A stretch of DNA of 15,305 bases from Pseudoxanthomonas suwonensis (lineage in GTDB: Bacteria > Pseudomonadota > Gammaproteobacteria > Xanthomonadales > Xanthomonadaceae). Both the position numbers and the translations under genes were made by a program. Under the pieces are notes generated by a model. That model saw nothing but the letters and a program-made list of their open reading frames with translations, searched no databases and was not told where the DNA came from. Shown here in pieces: positions 6,881-14,599 of this stretch (its first letter is position 1; the number at the start of each line of letters is the position of its first letter). The stretch covers positions 1-15,305 of the forward strand of contig QFNC01000038.1 of assembly GCA_003240695.1 (NCBI GenBank), in the 5' to 3' direction.

Positions 6881-7849
6881 TCACGGCATCCCTGCCTCGT
6901 ACGACTGCAGCCAGGCATCGTCGGAGCCTTCGTTCACGTCCTCGAGCAGGAACGTGGACAGGTAGCGTTCGCCGGTGTCGGGCAGCATCGCCAGGATCAC
7001 CGCGCCCGGGTCGGCGCTCTGCGCCACCTGCAGCGCCGCGGCCATGGTGGCGCCGGAGGATATGCCCACGAACAGGCCTTCCTCACTGGCGAGGCGGCGG
7101 GCGGTGTCGCGGGCCAGCACGTCGTCGATGGGCAGGATGGCGTCGGCCACCTCGCGGTCCAGCACCTCGGGCACGAAATCCGGGGTCCAGCCCTGGATCT
7201 TGTGCGGGGTGAAGGCTTCGCCGCGCAGCAGCGATGCGCCGGCCGGTTCGCACGTGGTGATATGCACCTCCGGCCGTGCCACCTTCAGCACCTGGCCCAC
7301 GCCGGTCAGGGTGCCGCCGGTGCCCCAGCCGCTGACGAAGTGGTCCAGTCGCCGGCCGGCGAAATCGCGCAGGATTTCCGCAGCGGTGGTCTGGCGGTGG
7401 TAGGCCGGGTTGGCGGGATTGGCGAACTGGTTGGCCAGGAACCAGCCATGCTTGTCGGCCAGTTCCTGTGCTTTGCGCACCATGCCCTGGCCGCGTTCGG
7501 CCGCCGGCGTCAGGATGACATGTGCACCGTAGGCCCGCATCAGCTTGCGCCGTTCCATCGAGAACGTTTCGGTCATGCAGGCCACGAACTGGTAGCCGCG
7601 CGCGGCGCAGACCATGGCCAGGGCCACGCCGGTGTTGCCGGAGGTGGCTTCCACCACGGTGTCGCCGGGTTTCAGCAATCCCTTGGCTTCGGCATCCAGG
7701 ATGATGGCCAGTGCCAGCCGGTCCTTGACCGAGCCACCGGGGTTGAAGGATTCCACCTTGGCGTACAGCTGCACGCCCTGCGGAGCCAGCCGGTGCAGGC
7801 GCACGACGGGCGTGTGGCCGATGGTGTCGAGGATGCTGTCGTGGATCAT
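6881..7849 (-). CDS. cysK: Cysteine synthase A (O-acetylserine sulfhydrylase, PLP-dependent)
   Basis: 322 aa. It replaces the acetate of O-acetyl-L-serine with sulfide to make cysteine in the cytoplasm. Motifs: the N-terminus MIHDSILDTIGHTPVVRL is typical of CysK; NPGGSVKDR has the Schiff-base lysine at K42; TSGNTG (69-74) is the substrate loop; GTGGTLTGVG binds the PLP phosphate; and SSGA lies near residue 269. The C-terminus LAMLPDTGERYLST is also conserved. It could be a CysM-like variant, but overall length and motifs favour CysK. It is convergent to folA with a 10-nt gap and divergent from the RND genes. No good ribosome site precedes the ATG at 7849, yet the conserved N-terminus supports that start. 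No cys regulon neighbours are present. Confidence 0.93.
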   Translation of the reverse strand: MIHDSILDTIGHTPVVRLHRLAPQGVQLYAKVESFNPGGSVKDRLALAIILDAEAKGLLKPGDTVVEATSGNTGVALAMVCAARGYQFVACMTETFSMERRKLMRAYGAHVILTPAAERGQGMVRKAQELADKHGWFLANQFANPANPAYHRQTTAAEILRDFAGRRLDHFVSGWGTGGTLTGVGQVLKVARPEVHITTCEPAGASLLRGEAFTPHKIQGWTPDFVPEVLDREVADAILPIDDVLARDTARRLASEEGLFVGISSGATMAAALQVAQSADPGAVILAMLPDTGERYLSTFLLEDVNEGSDDAWLQSYEAGMP

Positions 7850-8009
7850 GGGATGACGGACCGATGTGTGGGACTCACAGAGTGCCGGTGAACGCCGCAG
7901 CGTGCCAGTGGTTGACCGCGATGCTGCGTTGCATCCATGCCGAATTGCACACGTGACCGTCGCGCCGGTTGCCTACACTAGTGCGTTCCGATCGGATCGT
8001 GGATGACGC
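7850..8009. promoter_or_regulatory. Divergent intergenic region, cysK / RND efflux operon
   Basis: 160 nt between oppositely transcribed genes must contain both promoters. On the plus strand TACACT (7974-7979) is a fair -10 with GTGACC (7953-7958) as a poor, short-spaced -35 (15 nt); TTGACC at 7912-7917 is a better -35 but has no matching -10. No clear minus-strand promoter or long palindromic operator is evident by eye. No regulator gene is adjacent. Confidence 0.35.
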
Positions 8010-9128
8010 ATGCGGGATCAACGGGTTGCCCGATGGCGCTGGTCAGCCGGCATCGCGCTGGTGGTCGCGCTGGCGGGATGCGGCGATGCTGACGCCCCTG
8101 CGCAGGGCACTGGCGATGCGCGTGGCGGGCGGGGTGGCGAGCAGCAGCCGGTATCGGTCACTCTGCAGGTGGTGCAACCGAGCACCGTGGCTGATGCCGT
8201 GCAGGCACTGGGGACCGTGCACGCGCGCGAATCGGTGACGATCACGGCAAAGGTCAGCGAAACCGTGCAGCAGGTGCATTTCGACAGCGGCGCTGCGGTG
8301 GCCAGGGGCGCACCGCTGGTAACGCTCAGCGGCCAGCAGCAGCAGGCGTCGCTGGCCGCTGCGGAAGCCACAGCAGCCGAAGCGGAGCGCCAGCTGGCCC
8401 GCTACCAGCAACTGTCCGCCCAGCAGCTGATCGCGCGCGCGCAGCTGGACACCCAGCGTGCCGCGCGCGATGCCGCTGCGGCACAGGTGCGGCTGATCCG
8501 CGCCAATCTGGCCGACCGTGTGATTCGCGCGCCGTTTGCCGGCATGCTGGGCATCCGCCAGATCAGTCCCGGGGCCTTGGTCACGCCCGGCGCGGTCATC
8601 GCCACGCTGGATGCCATCGATCGCGTGTACGTGGATTTCCCGCTGCCGGAAACGCGCCTGGCGCAGCTGAGCGGAGGGGCCGCGTTGCAGGGCACCGTGG
8701 CCGCGTGGCCGCAGCGGCGATTCGACGGCACGGTCAGCAGCACCGAGGCACGACTGGATCCGGACACCCGTGCGCTGACCGTGCGCGGCAGTTTCGACAA
8801 TCCGGATCGCAAGCTGCGCCCGGGCATGCTGATGACCGTGCAGTTGCTGGGCGAGCAACGCCAGGCGCTGATGGTGCCCGAACTGGCCGTGACCCAGGTG
8901 GGCGATGCCAGCTTCGTGTTTGCCGTGGATGCCGACGATGTGGCCCGTCAGGTGAAGGTGCAGACCGGCCTGCGTCGCGACGGTCAGGTGGAAGTGACCG
9001 ACGGGCTGTCGGCTGGTGATCGCATCGTGGTGGAAAGCACCGGCAAACTGCGCGATGGCCAGCCGGTGCGCGCGGCCACCACTGCCACGCAACCGGCTGC
9101 CGCTGCACCCACCGGCAACGCGGGCTGA
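8010..9128 (+). CDS. RND efflux periplasmic adaptor (membrane fusion) lipoprotein
   Basis: 372 aa. A lipoprotein signal ends in lipobox LAGC (Cys24, followed by Gly). Then come the lipoyl/barrel-sandwich half (GTVHARESVTITAKVSETVQQVHFDSGAAVARGAPLVTL, about 68-107), an alpha-helical hairpin rich in Ala/Gln (about 110-165), the returning lipoyl half DRVIRAPFAGMLGIRQISPGALVTPG (about 171-196), a beta-barrel with DFPLPE, and the membrane-proximal domain with LRPGMLMTVQL. This is the HlyD/MexH-like adaptor that links an RND pump to an outer-membrane channel. It is 6 nt ahead of the transporter gene, clearly one operon. Start ATG at 8010 has a weak GGATG upstream. Substrate is not predictable. The C-terminal 20 residues are a low-complexity Ala/Thr/Pro tail. 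Confidence 0.93.
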   Translation: MRDQRVARWRWSAGIALVVALAGCGDADAPAQGTGDARGGRGGEQQPVSVTLQVVQPSTVADAVQALGTVHARESVTITAKVSETVQQVHFDSGAAVARGAPLVTLSGQQQQASLAAAEATAAEAERQLARYQQLSAQQLIARAQLDTQRAARDAAAAQVRLIRANLADRVIRAPFAGMLGIRQISPGALVTPGAVIATLDAIDRVYVDFPLPETRLAQLSGGAALQGTVAAWPQRRFDGTVSSTEARLDPDTRALTVRGSFDNPDRKLRPGMLMTVQLLGEQRQALMVPELAVTQVGDASFVFAVDADDVARQVKVQTGLRRDGQVEVTDGLSAGDRIVVESTGKLRDGQPVRAATTATQPAAAAPTGNAG

Positions 9129-9134
9129 TCCGGC

Positions 9135-12100
9135 ATGCGCCTGTCCGACATCTCCATCCAGCGCCCGGTGTTCGCGGTGGTGATGAGCCTGCTGCTGATC
9201 GTGGTCGGCGTGATGGCCTTCACCCGGTTGACGGTGCGCGAGCTGCCGGCGGTGGATCCGCCGATCGTGTCGGTGGACGTGAACTACCCCGGCGCGTCGG
9301 CCGCGGTGATGGAAACCCGGGTGACCCAGGTGCTGGAGGATGCGCTGTCGGGCATCGAGGGCATCAACACCATCGAATCGAGCAGTCGCAACGGGCGCTC
9401 GTCGGTGACCATCGAATTCAGCCTGAGCCGCGACATCGAAGCGGCCGCCAACGACGTGCGCGAGGCGATCAGCCGGGTCGGCGCACGCTTGCCGGAGGAA
9501 GCCGATCCGCCGCGCGTGGCCAAGGTGGAAGCCGACGCCGACGTGATCCTGTGGCTGAACATGCGTGCCCCGCAGATGAGCACGCTGCAGCTGACCGACT
9601 ACGCCGAGCGCTACGTGGTGGATCGGCTGTCGGCACTGGATGGCGTGGCCCAGGTGCAACTGGGCGGCGCGCAGCGCTATGCGATGCGCATCTGGCTGGA
9701 CCGCGACGCGATGGCCGCGCGCGGCATCGTGGCCGGCGACATCGACACCGCCCTGCGCACCCAGAACGTGGAATTGCCGGCCGGCAGCATCGAATCGGCG
9801 CAGCGCGACTTCACCCTGCGCGTGGACCGCGATTTCGTCTCGCCGGAGCAGTTCGCGCTGCTGCCGCTGCGCAAGGGTGAAGACGGCTACGTGGTGCGGT
9901 TGGGCGACGTGGCCAAGGTGGAATTGGGAACCGCCGAACGCCGTGCCTACTACCTCAGCAACGGCCAGACCAACGTGGGCCTGGGCATCGTGCGCACCTC
10001 CACCGCCAATGCGCTGGACGTGGCCAATGCCGCGCGTGCCGAGGCCGAGCGCATCCAGCAGAGCCTGCCGGATGGCATGGACATCTTCGTGGCCTACGAC
10101 AGCACGGTGTTTATCGACGAATCGATCCAGCGGGTGTACTGGACCCTGGGCGAGGCGATGCTGCTGGTGCTGATCGTGATCTGGCTGTTCCTGGGCAGCC
10201 TGCGCGCGGCGCTGATTCCGGCGGTGACCGTGCCGGTCTGCCTGGTGGGGGCCTTCATCGCGCTGTACGCGTTCGGCTACTCCATCAACCTGCTCACGCT
10301 GCTGGCGCTGGTGCTGTGCATCGGCCTGGTGGTGGACGATGCCATCGTGGTGCTGGAAAACGTGCAGCGCCGTGCGGATCTGGGCGAACCACCGCTGGTC
10401 GCGGCCAAGCGCGGCACCGCGCAGGTGGCCTTCGCGGTCATCGCCACCACCGCGGTGCTGGTGGCGGTGTTCCTGCCGGTGGGGTTCATGGAAGGCACCA
10501 CCGGACGCATGTTCCGCGAACTGTCGATGGTGATGGCCGGAGCGGTGGCGCTGTCGGCGTTCGTGGCGTTGACCCTTACGCCGATGCTGTGCGCACGGCT
10601 GGTGCGGCCACACGGTGCCGAACAACGGGGCGTGAATGCGTGGACCAACCGCAAGCTGCAGGCGGTCAGCGATCGCTACGGCCAGTGGGTGGCACGGCTG
10701 CTGGCCATTCCGAAAACAGTGTTGGGTGTCGGCGTGGCCGTGGCGATGCTGGCCTGCGTGGTGCTGATCGGCGTGTTGCTGGCGCGCGTGCCGAGCGAAC
10801 TGGCACCGGCGGAAGACCGTGGCCGCTTCTTCATCAGCGTGGATGGACCCGAAGGCGCGGGTTTCGATTACACCGTCGGCCAGATGCGGCAGGTGGAAGC
10901 GCGCCTGCTGCCGATGACCGGCGAGGACCGCGACATCCAGCGGCTGAATTCGCGCGCACCGCGTGGCTGGGGCGGCGGCGAGGACATGCACACCGGCATG
11001 TTCATCGTGTTCCTGCGGGATTGGGACAAGCGCCAGGCCAGCACCGATGCCATTGTGGCCGACGTGCGCCAGCAGTTGGCCGATCTGCCCGGGCTGCGGG
11101 TGCAGGTGCGTACCCCCGGCGGACTGGTGGGCGGACGCGGCGCGGGTCGTTTCAGCATGGTGCTGGGCGGGCCGAATTATCCGGATCTGGCGCAGTGGCG
11201 CGACCGCATGCTGGCTCGCATCGGCGAGTATCCCGGCCTGATCGATGCCGATTCCGACTACAAGGAAACCCGTCCGCAGATGCGCATCCGCATCGACCGT
11301 GCGCGGGCCGCCGATCTGGGCGTGTCGATGCAGCAGATCGGCAACACCCTGGAAACGATGATGGGAGGCCGCCGTGTCACCACCTTCGTGGACGACGGCG
11401 AGGAATACGACGTGGTGCTGCAGAACGCGCGCGAACTGCGCATGACCCCCGACGATCTGGCCAACATCCAGGTGCGGACCCGCGATGGCGCGCTGGTGCC
11501 TCTGTCGAATCTGGTCACCCTGACTGAACTGGCCGAGCCGGGCCAGTTCAACCGCTTCAACCGTCTGCGCGCGATCACCATCGATGCCACCGTGGCGCCT
11601 GGCTACACCATGGGCCAGGTCGTGGAATGGGCACAGGCCACCGCACGCGAGGAGCTGCCCGGTCATGCACAGGTGGACTGGAAGGGCGAGGCGCGCCAAT
11701 TCCAGGAAGCCGGCAGCGCGGTGTTGCTGACCTTCGCCATGGCGCTGCTGATCGTGTATCTGGTGCTTGCGGCGCAGTTCGAGAGTTTCCTGCACCCGCT
11801 GGTGATCATGCTGACCGTGCCGCTGGCGGTGCTGGGTGCATTGCTGGGGCTGTGGGCCACCGGCAACACGCTCAACCTGTTCAGCCAGATCGGCATCGTG
11901 ATGCTGGTCGGGTTGGCGGCGAAAAACGGCATCCTGATCGTGGAATTCGCCAACCAGTTGCGCGACGACGGTCGCAGCGTGCCCGACGCCATACGCGAGG
12001 CTTCCGCCGTGCGCCTGCGTCCCATTTTGATGACCGCCGCCGCCACCGTGATGGGCGCGGTGCCGCTGATCGTGGCCGGTGGCCCGGGATCGGCCAGCCG

Positions 12101-12275
12101 CGCCACCATCGGCATCGTCATCGTGGCCGGCGTGACCTTCGCCACATTGCTCACGTTGATGGTGGTGCCGGTGCTGTATGCCCTGCTGGCACCGTACACG
12201 CGCTCGCCGCAGGCGGTGGCCCGGCAATTGCAGCAACTGGAATCACGTACTGCCGATGTGGGTGGCCATGGCTGA
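9135..12275 (+). CDS. RND multidrug efflux transporter, HAE-1 type inner-membrane permease
   Basis: 1046 aa, full family length. It is a proton-driven exporter of hydrophobic/amphiphilic compounds, a trimer in the inner membrane. The N-terminus MRLSDISIQRPVFAVVMS and the first periplasmic block (PPIVSVDVNYPGASAAVMET) are typical. The proton-relay residues are intact: D401 and D402 in GLVVDDAIVVLEN (AcrB D407/D408) and K930 in GLAAKNGILIVEFANQL (AcrB K940). Two repeats of a large periplasmic loop plus six helices can be traced; the last helices contain RLRPILMTAAATVMGAVPL. It resembles the MexF/MexI/OqxB/MdtB side of the family, but I cannot name an ortholog. The adaptor lies 6 nt upstream; no outer-membrane factor gene follows, so it presumably shares a TolC-type channel encoded elsewhere. 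The stop overlaps the next gene by 8 nt. Confidence 0.95.
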   Translation: MRLSDISIQRPVFAVVMSLLLIVVGVMAFTRLTVRELPAVDPPIVSVDVNYPGASAAVMETRVTQVLEDALSGIEGINTIESSSRNGRSSVTIEFSLSRDIEAAANDVREAISRVGARLPEEADPPRVAKVEADADVILWLNMRAPQMSTLQLTDYAERYVVDRLSALDGVAQVQLGGAQRYAMRIWLDRDAMAARGIVAGDIDTALRTQNVELPAGSIESAQRDFTLRVDRDFVSPEQFALLPLRKGEDGYVVRLGDVAKVELGTAERRAYYLSNGQTNVGLGIVRTSTANALDVANAARAEAERIQQSLPDGMDIFVAYDSTVFIDESIQRVYWTLGEAMLLVLIVIWLFLGSLRAALIPAVTVPVCLVGAFIALYAFGYSINLLTLLALVLCIGLVVDDAIVVLENVQRRADLGEPPLVAAKRGTAQVAFAVIATTAVLVAVFLPVGFMEGTTGRMFRELSMVMAGAVALSAFVALTLTPMLCARLVRPHGAEQRGVNAWTNRKLQAVSDRYGQWVARLLAIPKTVLGVGVAVAMLACVVLIGVLLARVPSELAPAEDRGRFFISVDGPEGAGFDYTVGQMRQVEARLLPMTGEDRDIQRLNSRAPRGWGGGEDMHTGMFIVFLRDWDKRQASTDAIVADVRQQLADLPGLRVQVRTPGGLVGGRGAGRFSMVLGGPNYPDLAQWRDRMLARIGEYPGLIDADSDYKETRPQMRIRIDRARAADLGVSMQQIGNTLETMMGGRRVTTFVDDGEEYDVVLQNARELRMTPDDLANIQVRTRDGALVPLSNLVTLTELAEPGQFNRFNRLRAITIDATVAPGYTMGQVVEWAQATAREELPGHAQVDWKGEARQFQEAGSAVLLTFAMALLIVYLVLAAQFESFLHPLVIMLTVPLAVLGALLGLWATGNTLNLFSQIGIVMLVGLAAKNGILIVEFANQLRDDGRSVPDAIREASAVRLRPILMTAAATVMGAVPLIVAGGPGSASRATIGIVIVAGVTFATLLTLMVVPVLYALLAPYTRSPQAVARQLQQLESRTADVGGHG

Positions 12276-12813
12276 GCACGATCTGCAGACGGAATTGGAC
12301 ATTGGTGCCGGCGTGCACGTGCGCCGCTGGCAGCCGACCGACGCCGCAGCACTCACGATACACGCCAACGACATCGGTGTGGCCCGTTATCTCGGCGATC
12401 GCTTTCCGCATCCGTATTCGATCGACGATGCACACGCTTATCTGTCCGGCACCGTTGTGCCGTTGCAGCACGTGCTGGCCATCGTGATCGATGGCGAGGC
12501 CTGTGGCAGCATCAGCGCGCAGCGCGGTGTCGGTGAGCGGTCGCATTCCGCCGAACTGGGTTACTGGCTGGGCCGCGCGCACTGGGGCCAAGGGCATATG
12601 ACCCGCATCGTGGCCGCCTTCGCGCCGTGGGCGATGCAGCGACTGCAGCTGTACCGATTGCAGGCCACCGTGTTCCACGATAATCCGGCCTCGGCGCGAG
12701 TGCTGCAGAAAAACGGCTTTCTCGAAGAAGGCCTGCTGCGCAATGCCGTATTCCGCTTCGGCCAGATCAGCCATCTGCGCCTGTTTTCCATCACCCGGGA
12801 GAGACTCGATTGA
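12268..12813 (+). CDS. GNAT family N-acetyltransferase, RimJ/RimL-like
   Basis: 181 aa. An acetyl-CoA-dependent acetyltransferase. It opens with VHVRRWQPTDAAALTIHAND (16-35), the usual RimJ/RimL start, and has motif A ELGYWLGRAHWGQGHMTRIV (with the QGHM turn that binds CoA phosphates) and motif B NPASARVLQKNGFLEEGLLRN. Substrates in this subfamily include N-terminal alanine or serine of ribosomal proteins and small molecules; none can be assigned here. Start choice: ATG at 12268 is preceded by GGGTGG and overlaps the pump stop by 8 nt; ATG at 12256 is an alternative adding four residues. It overlaps the methyltransferase gene by 4 nt. It is probably cotranscribed with the pump, but function in efflux is not implied. 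Confidence 0.88.
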   Translation: MAEHDLQTELDIGAGVHVRRWQPTDAAALTIHANDIGVARYLGDRFPHPYSIDDAHAYLSGTVVPLQHVLAIVIDGEACGSISAQRGVGERSHSAELGYWLGRAHWGQGHMTRIVAAFAPWAMQRLQLYRLQATVFHDNPASARVLQKNGFLEEGLLRNAVFRFGQISHLRLFSITRERLD

Positions 12814-13616
12814 CCCTGCCATCATCTCCCTGGAAATCAGCCCCGTCGCAGCACGACATGTCCGAACCGGGCGAACCCGCACGCACGCAACGGCAGACCG
12901 AACTGCGCCTGCACGGCCGCAATGCCGTGCGTGCGGTGTTCGCGCGGCGGCCGCACGCGTTGCGCAAGTTGTATCTGGCGCAAGATGCAGTGGATGCCTT
13001 TCGCGACGTGTTGAAGTGGTGCGCCGCCGAACGTGTGGGCTACCGCATCGTGCCCGACGACGACCTGCGCAAACTCGCCGCCAGCAGCCACCACGAAGGC
13101 GTGGTGGCCGACGTGCTGCGCGAACCGCCGCAGGACCTGCCCGACTGGCTGCGCGAGTTGCCCGAAGGCCGTGTCTGCGCACTGTGGCTGGATGGCGTGG
13201 GCAATCCGCACAATCTGGGCGCGATCCTGCGCAGCGCGGCGCATTTCGGCGTGGCCGGCATCCTGATTCCGCACGACAGCACGCTGGCCCTGTCCGGTGC
13301 CGCGGCACGGGTGGCCGAAGGCGGCGCCGAAGCGGTACCGCTGGTGCGCCTTCCTGCTGCGTCGCAGGCACTGCCACAGCTGCGCGCTGCCGGATTCGCG
13401 GTGTGGGCCACGCTGGTGCGCGACGGCGACGACGTGTTTGCCCAGGCGATGCCCGAGCGGCTGGTATACGTGATGGGTGCAGAACAGCACGGTATGGATC
13501 GCGCCTTGATCGATCAATGCGATGCGCGCGTGTCCATTCCCGGCAGCGATGCGGTGGACAGCTTGAACGTGGCCGCGGCCACCGCGGTGCTGCTGGGGCA
13601 GTGGTGGCGGGGGTGA
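12810..13616 (+). CDS. TrmH/SpoU-family RNA 2'-O-methyltransferase
   Basis: 268 aa. It transfers methyl from S-adenosylmethionine to a ribose 2'-OH in tRNA or rRNA, using the knotted SPOUT fold. An N-terminal substrate-binding domain (LHGRNAVRAVFARRPHALRKLYLAQD, 34-59; HHEGVVADV, 94-102) precedes the three SpoU motifs: motif 1 NPHNLGAILRSAAHFGV (132-148, N135 and R141), motif 2 YVMGAEQHGM (220-229) and motif 3 IPGSDAVDSLNVAAA (243-257). The start is probably TTG at 12810: GGGAGAG (12797-12803) is an excellent ribosome site 6 nt before it, and TTGA overlaps the GNAT stop. ATG at 12858 would give 252 aa but has no ribosome site. It could be RlmB-like or a tRNA enzyme; the target is not assigned. 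Confidence 0.92.
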   Translation: MTLPSSPWKSAPSQHDMSEPGEPARTQRQTELRLHGRNAVRAVFARRPHALRKLYLAQDAVDAFRDVLKWCAAERVGYRIVPDDDLRKLAASSHHEGVVADVLREPPQDLPDWLRELPEGRVCALWLDGVGNPHNLGAILRSAAHFGVAGILIPHDSTLALSGAAARVAEGGAEAVPLVRLPAASQALPQLRAAGFAVWATLVRDGDDVFAQAMPERLVYVMGAEQHGMDRALIDQCDARVSIPGSDAVDSLNVAAATAVLLGQWWRG

Positions 13617-13638
13617 CGAAGCACGCGCTGTTGGGCTG

Positions 13639-14070
13639 TCAGGTGGATGAGGGAAGACTGGGCGGGCGCCGGCCAGCCCGTCGTTGGTCGAAATGCCGTG
13701 CGCCCAGCGCCAGCACCATAAAACCCAGCTCCCAGACGTAGAACGCCGCACCGACATGGTCGATCGGGTACTCGGTGCCACCCTCATTCAAGGGAACGCC
13801 GGTTGCGCGGAATGTGTCCAGTCCGATCAGCATGGCCACGCAGGCCGCCCACAGCTACAACCGGTAACTGCGGACCAGGTAGAAGAGGCAGGCGAACGCA
13901 TACGCCGGATTCGCCAGCCATGCGAAGCATTGCAGATCCATGACCTGGAAATAACCGAACAGCCCCAGCCAGATGCCTGCGACGGAGGTGCCGCTGCTGT
14001 ACAACGCCGGCAGGAACAGCGACACTCCGAAAAGGATCAGGGATGCCAACAATGGCTGCCAGGGTTTCAT
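13639..14070 (-). pseudogene. Small membrane-protein gene interrupted by an in-frame amber codon
   Basis: Read on the minus strand from ATG at 14070, 71 codons encode MKPWQPLLASLILFGVSLFL... through ...FACLFYLVRSYRL. A single TAG (13855-13857) is followed in the same frame by 71 more codons (LWAACVAMLIGLDTFRATG...) to a TGA at 13639-13641. The two halves join smoothly into one 143-position protein: the hydrophobic stretch AFACLFYLVRSYRL / LWAACVAMLIGL spans the stop, and another helix (AAFYVWELGFMVLALGA) lies near the C-terminus, with a basic Arg-rich tail. So this looks like a three- to four-helix membrane protein broken by one substitution or a base-call error. Family unknown to me. The 5' half could still be made as a 71-aa peptide. 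It is convergent with the methyltransferase gene, 22 nt apart. Confidence 0.6.
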
Positions 14071-14153
14071 CGCGTGCACGGTGCCTCTGTCATGGTTGGC
14101 TGCCGAATGTGCGGGCGGCACTGCATGTCGTTCGATTCGGATGGAAGTCCAGG

Positions 14154-14168
14154 GTAAGCGTAAGCGTA
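14154..14168 (+). repeat. Short tandem hexamer GTAAGC
   Basis: GTAAGC is repeated twice in tandem, followed by a partial third copy (GTA). It lies in the noncoding stretch between the broken membrane-protein gene and the attC-like half site. It is too short to assign meaning and may be chance. Confidence 0.3.
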
Positions 14169-14171
14169 CTG

Positions 14172-14218
14172 CAGGAACGAGCCATTGAAGTCGAATCGGA
14201 TTGAACGAATTGTTAGGC
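14172..14218 (-). other. Integron attC-like site, one half well preserved
   Basis: On the minus strand GCCTAAC (14218-14212) matches the attC core R'' consensus RYYYAAC and contains the TAA stop of the ASCH gene, the usual placement of a cassette attC. It is followed by AATTCG and TTCAATCCGA (14205-14196), nearly the spacer and L'' box of the well-known AACAATTCATTCAAGCCGA type attC. The partner half is poor: TCGACTTCAA (14194-14185) could be a decayed L', and GTTCCTG (14178-14172) keeps only GTT of the R' consensus GTTRRRY. The element is therefore a decayed, truncated or hybrid attC. Read in the opposite direction it would be the 3' half of a plus-strand attC. Boxes are seen directly; integron origin is inferred. 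No integrase is in the window. Confidence 0.55.
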
Positions 14219-14599
14219 GCCAGAAATTGAGACATACGCATATGACTGTGGGGCGATACCACTAGGCAGATACTTGCTGAGGGGCTGGGGCTCCGGATAT
14301 CTCTGTGCGTCACGAACCTCGATAGCGTGTGCGATTCTCCGTCCTGAAAAGTATCGCCGATAGAAAGTGCGGGTGATCCCCGAATGAGAACGAGTTTTGT
14401 CCCATATGACGGTTGGTGCTGCCGAATGAATGCGCTCGATTGAAAATTCGCCTACAACTTGGCCAACTGGCATAGTGGCGTAAATGATAACCGACCTCAC
14501 GTCGGGATGGGCATGAACTCGCCTTCTGAACTCGAATTTTTTAGTTCCATCCAAGATTTTTTCCGCGAATTCTGGCTTAATCGACAGTAAGATTTTCAT
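14213..14599 (-). CDS. ASCH-domain (PUA superfamily) protein
   Basis: 128 aa. The N-terminus KILLSIKPEFAEKILDGTKK followed by FEFRRR is the ASCH signature: the conserved GxKxxExR is G18-T19-K20-K21-F22-E23-F24-R25, after the strand LLSIKPEF. IIYATMPVGQVVGEFSIERI (38-57) is the second conserved strand pair. ASCH domains share the PUA/EVE fold and bind RNA or modified nucleosides; some, such as E. coli YqfB, hydrolyse N4-acetylcytidine. The ligand here is unknown. The gene starts inside the end of the upstream minus-strand gene (23-nt overlap), so the two are probably translated together. Its stop codon lies within an attC-like box. GC is far lower than in the rest of the window, with ordinary A/T-ending codons, indicating acquired DNA. 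Confidence 0.85.
   Translation of the reverse strand: MKILLSIKPEFAEKILDGTKKFEFRRRVHAHPDVRSVIIYATMPVGQVVGEFSIERIHSAAPTVIWDKTRSHSGITRTFYRRYFSGRRIAHAIEVRDAQRYPEPQPLSKYLPSGIAPQSYAYVSISGA

Noticed and set aside
8043..12236. Very long open frame (1397 codons) on the minus strand, antisense to the efflux genes
   Set aside because: The translation is His/Gln/Arg-rich without domain motifs, the usual by-product of biased third positions in high-GC coding DNA. The plus strand encodes two clear proteins here.
13630..13636. GTTGGGC matching the attC R' consensus just after the broken membrane-protein gene
   Set aside because: The seven-base degenerate consensus occurs often by chance, and no L boxes with correct spacing accompany it.
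14071..14313. N-terminal extension of the broken membrane protein up to 14313
   Set aside because: It runs through the attC-like sequence and the ASCH gene end. Its translation (APNNSFNPIRLQW...) is the typical readthrough of such repeats, so the ATG at 14070 is preferred.
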